Positions 8,010-13,868 of a DNA stretch of 13,868 nucleotides are shown piece after piece. How positions within the stretch are numbered: the first letter of the stretch is position 1; every line of letters begins with the position of its first letter. The notes under the pieces were generated by a model. That model was given only the letters and a program-made list of their open reading frames with translations. It had not been told where the DNA came from and made no database searches. The DNA is taken from NCBI GenBank assembly GCA_002405445.1, contig DHLV01000088.1, forward strand, positions 761 to 14,628, read 5' to 3'. The stretch comes from Flammeovirgaceae bacterium UBA4659. GTDB taxonomy: Bacteria; Bacteroidota; Bacteroidia; Cytophagales; Cyclobacteriaceae. A program made the translations under genes and the position numbers.

Positions 8010-8132
8010 CCCTCTACCAAATCGTTCACCTATGGCGAGCCGGGAGAGAAGCCGACTTGGTATGATTATTCACCACCTTTGGTAACCTTTAGCACCCAAT
8101 TCGCGTCTTAACCAAATATTAAAAAAACCGTT
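8010..8132. other. Intergenic region with weak promoter for the ABC unit
   Basis: No terminator with a T-tract is visible after the DUF5686 gene. TACCAA (8015-8020) and TTGGTA (8057-8062) are perfect inverted copies 36 bases apart. The right copy includes a TTG (8057-8059) followed, after 14 bases, by CACCTTTG (8074-8081), a one-mismatch version of the -7 box with shorter than usual spacing. This is the best promoter candidate for the ATPase gene, but it is weak. Confidence 0.25.
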
Positions 8133-9023
8133 ATGCAACTGATTATACAAAACCTCAACAAAACGTATTCAAATGGCGTGCAGGCATTGCAAGATGTGTC
8201 GCTCACCATTCACCAGGGAATGTTTGGTTTGCTGGGCCCCAATGGTGCCGGCAAATCATCGCTGATGCGCACCATTGCCACATTGCAAGAGGCAGATAGT
8301 GGCAGTATTACTTTGGGTAACATCAACGTGCTCACACAAAAGGAAGAAGTGCGCAAGATTTTGGGGTATCTGCCACAAGAGTTTGGTGTGTATCCTAAAA
8401 TTGATGCCGTAACACTGCTGGACCATTTGGCGGTGCTCAAGGGCATCAAAAACAAGAGTGAGCGCAGAGGGTTAGTAGAGGCATTGCTCCATAAAACCAA
8501 CTTGTGGAACGCGCGCAACAAAAATTTGGGAGGATACTCGGGCGGCATGAAACAACGGTTTGGAATTGCTCAGGCTTTGATCGCCAACCCAAAGCTGATT
8601 ATTGTTGATGAACCCACTGCCGGCCTCGATCCGGCCGAAAGAAATCGGTTTTTGAACCTGCTCTCAGAAATTGGTGAAAACACCATCGTGATATTATCCA
8701 CACATATCGTTGAAGATGTGAAGGAGCTTTGCACTGACATGGCAATCATTAACAAGGGAAGGGTATTGTACAAAGGCAGCCCCATCGATGCCATTGCAGA
8801 AGTAGAAGGCAAAGTATGGACGAAGAGCATTGAAAAAACAGAACTGGAAGAATACCGCAAGAACCATACAATTATTTCTGAACGGCTGATAGGTGGTCGC
8901 CCTGTGATTTCGGTGTTGAGTGAAGGCCAACCCAGTGATGGCTTCAAGCGTGTGGCCGCAGACCTGGAGGATGTGTACTTCACCCACATTTTCGGGAGCA
9001 CCAAACCAGCAGTAGCGGTTTAA
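8133..9023 (+). CDS. ABC transporter ATP-binding protein
   Basis: This 296-residue protein is a complete ABC-type ATPase that would power the permease encoded just downstream. The A-loop Tyr is Y12, Walker A is GPNGAGKSS (35-43), the Q-loop Gln is Q82 in YLPQEFG, the signature is YSGGMKQR (135-142), Walker B ends in D159-E160 (LIIVDEP), the D-loop is AGLDP, and the switch His is H191 (STHIVED). All catalytic positions are intact. The last ~80 residues form a C-terminal extension typical of ATPases that pair with ABC-2 type permeases. The partner starts 157 bases later on the same strand. The general role is secure; the substrate and direction (export is likely for this class) are inferred. 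Confidence 0.95.
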   Translation: MQLIIQNLNKTYSNGVQALQDVSLTIHQGMFGLLGPNGAGKSSLMRTIATLQEADSGSITLGNINVLTQKEEVRKILGYLPQEFGVYPKIDAVTLLDHLAVLKGIKNKSERRGLVEALLHKTNLWNARNKNLGGYSGGMKQRFGIAQALIANPKLIIVDEPTAGLDPAERNRFLNLLSEIGENTIVILSTHIVEDVKELCTDMAIINKGRVLYKGSPIDAIAEVEGKVWTKSIEKTELEEYRKNHTIISERLIGGRPVISVLSEGQPSDGFKRVAADLEDVYFTHIFGSTKPAVAV

Positions 9024-9180
9024 GGGAAACATGGTTCTCCACTCACCAGATGGAGCTCTTCGGACTACTTGATTTTGACATGCCTGCTGCCCCGCAGGGG
9101 GGTGGCAGCGCACCGAGTGCCGGAAAGAAGCTTTTGGAGAACTCGAATCAATCTTTGCGAAACCATAAAACACATTTACG
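9024..9180. other. Intercistronic region holding a long imperfect hairpin
   Basis: The gap between ATPase and permease genes can fold on itself. GTTCTCC (9034-9040) pairs with GGAGAAC (9136-9142). AGCTCTTCGG (9054-9063) pairs with 9120-9132 with three bulged bases. GCTGCC (9086-9091) pairs with GGCAGC (9104-9109) at the centre. A competing small stem CTCCA/TGGAG (9037-9041, 9051-9055) and CCTGC/GCAGG (9083-9087, 9094-9098) would exclude parts of this. AATCTTTG (9150-9157) is a one-mismatch -7 box 23 bases before the permease start, so a second promoter is possible. No reading frame of note is present. Confidence 0.55.
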
Positions 9181-12100
9181 ATGTTTAAAAATATTTTTCT
9201 TTTTGAGTTAAAGTACCGAAAGGCACGAGCTGCCAATTACATCTACTTTGCCATCATGTTTTTGCTTTGCTTTTTGGCAGTAACAACTGACGTGGTGCGA
9301 ATTGGCGGAGGCGTGGGTCAGGTGAAGGAAAATGCACCCATCGTCATAGGCCAGATGATCGCCATCATGGGATTCTTCATGGCACTTATTTCATCGGCAA
9401 TTATGGGGGTGGCGGTATTGCGCGATTTTGAGCATAACACCGAAGCAATTTTATTCAGCACGCCCATGAGTAAATTTGATTATCTGATGGGCCGCTTTTG
9501 GGGATCTTTTGTCGTACTTCTGTTGGTAGCGACCAGTTTGCCCATTGCGTTTATGTTGGGCGATCTGTGGCCGATGCGCGAGGCAGACCGGCTGCTGCCC
9601 TTTAACCTCGCCACCTATTGGAAACCCTATTTCATTTTTGTGGTACCCAATATGTTTTTCTCAGGCGCAATCTTTTTTGCCAGTGGTGCGCTCAGCCGCA
9701 AGTCGATCGTGATCTACACACAGGGCATTTTATTGTTGGTGTTGTATCTCGGCACAAGCTCGCTGTTGAGCGATCTGGAACAAAAAGAAATCGCTGCGCT
9801 TGTCGATCCATTTGGTATACGCGCTTTTGGCTACTACACAGAATACTGGACGCCCGGTGAACGGAACTCTTTGCAGATTCCGTTTGATGGATACATCTTA
9901 TTCAACCGCTTGATTTGGGTAGGCGTAGGGATTTTGATCTTGGTGGTCAATCATTTCGCCTTCAGCTTCAACGTGGTGCGCGGTTCGGTGTTTCGCGCCA
10001 AAGCGGTAAAAGATGAAGCGGTTCGTATCCGGCCGGAGGAAACCAAAATACCCGTTGCAACGCAATTCAGTAATTTTTCTACACATGTAGGCCAGTTAGT
10101 GAAGTTGACCCTGTTCTACTTTAAAATGGTGTTCAAAGAGATTCCGTTCATTGCGATAGTGATCTCTGGCGTAGCGCTTCTTTTTGTGAATGCGATCAAT
10201 TTGAACGAATTGTTTGGAACGAGCTCTTACCCCACTACATACAACATACTCTCACTACTATCGGGATTTGACTTGTTCTTCATGATCATCGCTGTCTTGT
10301 ACACAGGTGAACTGATCTGGAAAGAGCGAGCTGTCCATCTGAATCTGATTATCGATGCGATGCCCATGCCTGATTTTATTTCCCTGGTTTCAAAGTTTTT
10401 CGGGCTGGTTCTGGTTTACCTTGTATTAATAGCAGGCCTGATTGCATCGGGCATGCTCATCCAGATAAGTTACGGCTACTTCAATTTTGAGTTGGGCATC
10501 TACTTGGGCACCCTTTACACCCAAACCCTTTCATTCTTGGTGTTGTACACATTACTGTCAATGTTTATTCATGTGATGGTCAATAACAAATTTCTTGGTT
10601 TTGCAGTGGCAATCGCATTCTTGATCGCAGTTGATTTTTTCCCACAAATCGGGTTAGAGCACTCACTGTTCCGTTTTGGCAGCAGCACTCTGGAAACTTA
10701 TTCCGATATGAACACCTATGGCCACTTCGTCATGCCGTTTAGCTGGTTTAAGGTATATTGGTTGGCATTTGCAACTTTTCTCTTCGCGATAGCCGTTATC
10801 TTCTCTTCGCGCGGATCCGAAGATGTTATTTCCATGCGCTGGAAAGCTGGGAAATTACGTCTTTCCAGGCAATTGGTTGCCCTCATCATTGGCTCATTAG
10901 CCGTATTTTCTGCCTCGGGCATCTTTATTTACTACAATACGAACGTATTAAATCGTTATTCCAACCGAGATGATCGCGAGGCTTTGGCGGTTGACTACGA
11001 AAACACATTGAAGAAATATGAATTCATTTCACAACCGCGGATTACAGCAGTGAATTTGAGAGTAGATCTGTATCCCTCAAAAAGAGATTATGAAGCCGAA
11101 GGTTACTACATCTTGAAAAACAAGCAGAACACACCCATCACCAACATTCACATCCAGGAAAATGTGTTGAGTTTCATCAAAACTGAAAAAATTAGTTTCG
11201 ACCGCAGGTTCGGTGTAAAGGAAAAGTTCGATCGTTTTAAATACACGATCTATCAGTTAGCGGACCCTCTGCAACCGGGCGACAGCGTTCGCATGGATTT
11301 TAAAACCTCTTTTATTACGGATGGTTTTACGGAAAATGATGATTCTAACACCAACGTGATTTACAACGGCACTTTTTTCGACAACACCTATTTGCCTTCG
11401 CTGGGTTATAACCAGAACTATGAGATGAGCGATGACAACGACCGTAAAGAGAAGAAATTGCCCGAAAAGGAGCGCATGATGGAGCGTAGCGACCCGCGCG
11501 GCTTGTCGCAAAGTCTGTTTGGTGATGATGCCGACCACGTACAGTTTGAAATTGTGCTGGGTACGGACAAAGACCAAATGGCAATCGCACCGGGATATTT
11601 ACAGAAATCGTGGGAAGAAAAAAACCGCAATTACTTCCATTACAAAATGGATGCACCGATGTGTAACTACTTTTCCATCATCTCTGCGCGCTATGAAGTA
11701 AAACGCGAAAAATGGAATGATGTCAATCTTGAAATCTACTATCACAAAGGGCACGAGTACAACCTCGACAAAATGATGGAAGGCATGAAAGATGCATTAA
11801 CCTATTACACCAAAAATTTCAGCCCCTACCAATACAGGCAACTGCGCATCATGGAGTTTCCCCGCTATGCGGACTTCGCACAGTCTTTTGCCAACACCAT
11901 TCCGTTTAGTGAAGGCATTGGCTTCATCGCCAAAATCGATGACCCCGATGAGGACATCGACTACGTGTATTACGTAACCGCCCACGAAGTGGCGCACCAG
12001 TGGTGGGGCCACCAGGTGATGGAAGCGGGTGTAAAAGGTAATGCGATGTTGAGCGAAAGCATGTCGCAGTACTCGGCATTGATGGTATTGAAAAACAAGT

Positions 12101-12765
12101 TCAAACCAGAAATCATTGAGCGCTACCTGAAGTACGAGCTCGACCGCTATTTATCCGGCCGCGCAGGTGAGCGTAAAAAAGAGCAGCCGCTGGAACTGGT
12201 GGAAAGCCAGGGCTACATTCACTACCGAAAGGCTTCGCTGATATTCTTTGCGTTGCAGGATTATATCAGCGAAGACAGCGTGAATGCAGCTTTCCGCAGA
12301 TTCAACCAAACATGGCGCTTTAAAGATGCACCCTACCCTACCTCTGCGGATTTGCTGAAGGAAATCAGAAAGGTGACACCCGATAGTCTGCAATACCTGA
12401 TCAAAGACATGTTTGAGACGATAACCTTGTTCGAAAACAAAACCGACTCAGCGTTCTACAAAGAGAAAAGCAAGAATGAGTTTGAGGTAACCGTTTATAC
12501 CTCTGTAGAAAAATTGCGTGCCGACAGCACAGGAATAGAAACGCCTATTGCCATCAACGATTGGATTGATGTGGGCGTGTATGGCAAAAACAAAGCAGGC
12601 AAAGATAGTCTGCTGTATTTGAAGAAGCACAAAATCACGCAGAAGCAGAACCAGTTTAAGATTTTGGTAAAATCAAAACCGCGCAAAGCCGGGTTGGATC
12701 CGTTGCATAAGTTGATTGACCGGCATTCAGACGATAACACCAAAGGACTGGTGGCAAAGAAGTAG
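9181..12765 (+). CDS. ABC permease fused to M1-family metallopeptidase domain
   Basis: This 1194-residue protein has an N-terminal ABC-2 type permease region with about 12-13 membrane segments in two halves (roughly 15-263 and 320-587), then a large domain from about 600 to the end. That domain is a gluzincin M1-type peptidase: HEVAH at 935-939 with zinc-binding His and catalytic Glu936, and the third ligand in LSES at E959. Y1015 in YRKA fits the catalytic Tyr position. An odd number of membrane segments would put the peptidase in the periplasm. Two points differ from textbook M1 enzymes: the GxMEN substrate motif is replaced by PFSEGIGF (908-915), and the second H to the Glu ligand has 19 residues between them rather than 18. 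I recall both as typical of this fused family. The upstream ATPase supplies energy. Whether the peptidase trims the transported substrate is inference. Confidence 0.93.
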   Translation: MFKNIFLFELKYRKARAANYIYFAIMFLLCFLAVTTDVVRIGGGVGQVKENAPIVIGQMIAIMGFFMALISSAIMGVAVLRDFEHNTEAILFSTPMSKFDYLMGRFWGSFVVLLLVATSLPIAFMLGDLWPMREADRLLPFNLATYWKPYFIFVVPNMFFSGAIFFASGALSRKSIVIYTQGILLLVLYLGTSSLLSDLEQKEIAALVDPFGIRAFGYYTEYWTPGERNSLQIPFDGYILFNRLIWVGVGILILVVNHFAFSFNVVRGSVFRAKAVKDEAVRIRPEETKIPVATQFSNFSTHVGQLVKLTLFYFKMVFKEIPFIAIVISGVALLFVNAINLNELFGTSSYPTTYNILSLLSGFDLFFMIIAVLYTGELIWKERAVHLNLIIDAMPMPDFISLVSKFFGLVLVYLVLIAGLIASGMLIQISYGYFNFELGIYLGTLYTQTLSFLVLYTLLSMFIHVMVNNKFLGFAVAIAFLIAVDFFPQIGLEHSLFRFGSSTLETYSDMNTYGHFVMPFSWFKVYWLAFATFLFAIAVIFSSRGSEDVISMRWKAGKLRLSRQLVALIIGSLAVFSASGIFIYYNTNVLNRYSNRDDREALAVDYENTLKKYEFISQPRITAVNLRVDLYPSKRDYEAEGYYILKNKQNTPITNIHIQENVLSFIKTEKISFDRRFGVKEKFDRFKYTIYQLADPLQPGDSVRMDFKTSFITDGFTENDDSNTNVIYNGTFFDNTYLPSLGYNQNYEMSDDNDRKEKKLPEKERMMERSDPRGLSQSLFGDDADHVQFEIVLGTDKDQMAIAPGYLQKSWEEKNRNYFHYKMDAPMCNYFSIISARYEVKREKWNDVNLEIYYHKGHEYNLDKMMEGMKDALTYYTKNFSPYQYRQLRIMEFPRYADFAQSFANTIPFSEGIGFIAKIDDPDEDIDYVYYVTAHEVAHQWWGHQVMEAGVKGNAMLSESMSQYSALMVLKNKFKPEIIERYLKYELDRYLSGRAGERKKEQPLELVESQGYIHYRKASLIFFALQDYISEDSVNAAFRRFNQTWRFKDAPYPTSADLLKEIRKVTPDSLQYLIKDMFETITLFENKTDSAFYKEKSKNEFEVTVYTSVEKLRADSTGIETPIAINDWIDVGVYGKNKAGKDSLLYLKKHKITQKQNQFKILVKSKPRKAGLDPLHKLIDRHSDDNTKGLVAKK

Positions 12766-12785
12766 ATTTAAATGTTAAGTAAAAG

Positions 12786-12818
12786 AAAAATCCCCAAGCG
12801 AATACTTGGGGATTTTTT
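12786..12818. terminator. Strong, probably bidirectional intrinsic terminator
   Basis: A perfect 13-bp stem (12786-12798 with 12805-12817) has the core TCCCCAAG/CTTGGGGA, a 6-base loop CGAATA, and a run of six T on the plus strand (12813-12818). On the minus strand the flanking A-rich bases give a T-rich tail as well. It lies 20 bases after the permease/peptidase stop and downstream of the facing minus-strand gene, so it can end both transcripts. Confidence 0.93.
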
Positions 12819-12847
12819 GTGAATTTGTTCGACCTCGCTAAGCTCAA

Positions 12848-12943
12848 TCATTTGGCGAGGCGTTCAAGTAGCTCCTTGTCTTCAGCGAAAATGCTTCTAA
12901 AATTTTTTGCCAATGTTAACTGTCCAAGCCCAACTGGTGCGTA
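12848..12943 (-). pseudogene. Possible decayed 3' end of a small gene
   Basis: On the minus strand a 31-codon open frame ends in TGA at 12848-12850 and reads in protein-like fashion (LAKNFRSIFAEDKELLERLAK at the end before the stop begins to look like a helical C-terminus with charged residues). It has no ATG and is closed upstream by a stop at 12944-12946, just below the end of the barrel gene. It could be the tail of a gene lost by deletion, or chance. The composition is not decisive. Confidence 0.2.
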
Positions 12944-12947
12944 TCAT

Positions 12948-13655
12948 CTATAGTTTCGTAAAAAAACCTAATGAAAAAGAGTAACTGTTGATCCAAACAT
13001 CATAATCATAATATTCTGTCTTCGGTGGATCAGGGTAATTAAAAACATCCCATTTGTATCGCCTCGAAAAATAGTATGACACGTCTCGTTGGAATCTGTA
13101 GTTGAAAAGGATGCCAGATTTTTCGAAAACTCTGACTTCAAAATTTGCGCCTAATAAAAAAGAAAAAATATTTGGATTTCTATAGACTGTATTGTCTGGA
13201 TGCAGTCCTCGCTCAAGCTGATCCCGTGATCCATAATTTGAATTGTAGGAAAATCCAGCCTCAAACGAAACTTGGACATTTCGCGTGTTTCTAAAATTAA
13301 TCGGTTGAATACCCAAAACGAAGGGCACTGTAATGAATTTCAACTCATTTTCAATTGGGTATGTGAAAGTTGTATTCCTCACATACCCATTTTTCTGAAC
13401 ATACCCTAGACCCATTTTTGTGTAAAAACCGTGAGTAAATTCTCGCTTAAACTCTAAAGTCACTGAAATAGCATTATTTGTCTCGAAATATGCTCCGGGT
13501 TTTGATAATTGCAGTTCCAGATTTTTACCATACATCTCTGCATTGGTTAAACCAATTTGAAACAAAAAATAGTTCGATGAACGCTTTTGTCGCAGGGAGT
13601 CTTGCGCGATCGTTAACTGTGGCAACAATAGAAAAAGAAAAATTGAAAGCCTCAT
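12948..13655 (-). CDS. Small outer-membrane beta-barrel protein, function unknown
   Basis: This 235-residue protein has a clear signal peptide (about 17 residues, cleavage at IA-Q) and then alternating aromatic and polar stretches such as GFYTKMGLGYVQKNGY, FEAGFSYNSNYGS and SGILFNYRFQRDVSYYF, typical of an 8- to 10-strand barrel of the PorT/OMP_b-brl type. The C-terminus, NSYSFSLGFFTKL, fits a last strand. The start is the only ATG in front of the signal peptide. The gene stands alone, facing the ABC unit, and is markedly more AT-rich than the genes to its left, which hints at a different history. A weak -7-like box (read on the minus strand as GATATTTG, 13695-13688) lies about 33 bases upstream. 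No specific function can be assigned. Confidence 0.8.
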   Translation of the reverse strand: MRLSIFLFLLLPQLTIAQDSLRQKRSSNYFLFQIGLTNAEMYGKNLELQLSKPGAYFETNNAISVTLEFKREFTHGFYTKMGLGYVQKNGYVRNTTFTYPIENELKFITVPFVLGIQPINFRNTRNVQVSFEAGFSYNSNYGSRDQLERGLHPDNTVYRNPNIFSFLLGANFEVRVFEKSGILFNYRFQRDVSYYFSRRYKWDVFNYPDPPKTEYYDYDVWINSYSFSLGFFTKL

Positions 13656-13797
13656 AGTAAATTCACAGCTTTATTTTCATTTAAAGACAAATATCAATGA
13701 TTTGGTTAACAACTCGAATGGAGTTAGAAAAACTTTCAGGTTCGTTAGCGCATAAAGCTTAGTCTGTTGCCCCATTTTTCTTTCCCCCAATAAACTG

Positions 13798-13805
13798 TAT
13801 CTTTA
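13798..13805 (+). promoter_or_regulatory. Candidate -7 box for the gene at the right edge
   Basis: TATCTTTA matches TAnnTTTG except for the last base and lies 22 bases before the ATG at 13828, the distance expected for a short leader. The nearest TTG (13767-13769) is 28 bases away, which is too far for a standard -33 box, so support is partial. The rest of the 13656-13827 gap shows nothing else that I can name. Confidence 0.35.
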
Positions 13806-13827
13806 CAGCCCTAATACAAAACTATTT

Positions 13828-13868
13828 ATGGAGACGATATTTTTGATTGGAATGCCAAGTGGTTGGGA
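13828..13868 (+). CDS. 5' end of a truncated gene, possibly tatA
   Basis: Only 13 codons plus two bases are visible before the window ends; they read METIFLIGMPSGW and then a codon starting GA (Asp or Glu). A short hydrophobic N-terminus with a Gly-Trp-acidic turn resembles the start of Bacteroidota TatA subunits of the twin-arginine translocase, where a membrane helix would follow. The similarity is recalled, not measured, and other small membrane proteins would fit. That a gene starts here is fairly likely, given the candidate -7 box; its identity is tentative. Confidence 0.4.
   Translation, partial: METIFLIGMPSGW

Noticed and set aside
8694..9236. A 180-codon minus-strand frame spanning the ATPase-permease junction
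   Set aside because: It is antisense to the end of the ATPase gene and covers the hairpin region. The peptide is Cys- and His-rich with no recognisable motif.

Overview
The window looks like chromosomal DNA of a member of the Bacteroidota, most likely the Cytophagales. The signs are a type IX secretion C-terminal signal (motif YPNPNTG), a CarboxypepD_reg-like/DUF5686 outer-membrane protein, an ABC permease fused to an M1-type peptidase, signal peptides ending in A|Q, no clear Shine-Dalgarno sites, TAnnTTTG-type -7 boxes, and a well-known Bacteroidota intergenic inverted repeat built on CGCAAAG. The order-level placement is inference. Nothing here looks like a phage, an insertion sequence, a CRISPR array or a defence island.

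Layout. Positions 1-277 are non-coding. They hold a strong leftward promoter for a gene outside the window, a large inverted repeat, and a weaker rightward promoter. A tight rightward cluster follows at 278-4215: ddl (D-Ala-D-Ala ligase), a membrane-anchored protein with three PASTA domains, and a type IX-secreted protein whose start overlaps the PASTA gene. It may continue into a secreted DUF1080 protein (4250-5182). Next is a 382-base gap rich in small hairpins, then a DUF5686 outer-membrane protein (start chosen at 5565, end 8009). A second unit at 8133-12765 encodes an ABC transporter ATPase and its partner, a permease fused to a periplasmic metallopeptidase-like domain. The two are separated by 157 bases that can fold into a long imperfect hairpin. 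A strong terminator, probably bidirectional, sits at 12786-12818. Facing it on the minus strand is a low-GC outer-membrane barrel gene (12948-13655). At the right edge the first 13 codons of another gene are visible, possibly tatA.

How the genes work together. ddl makes the D-Ala-D-Ala dipeptide of peptidoglycan, and PASTA domains are known to bind peptidoglycan in other bacteria, so the first two genes form a plausible cell-wall unit. The type IX cargo, DUF1080, DUF5686 and barrel genes all encode envelope or exported proteins of unknown specific function. The ABC pair is a self-contained transporter/peptidase module with unknown substrate.

No clearly new multi-gene system is visible. The items most worth following up are the transporter-peptidase fusion with its altered M1 motifs, the two structured intergenic regions (5389-5545 and 9034-9142), and the AT-rich segment inside the type IX cargo gene.
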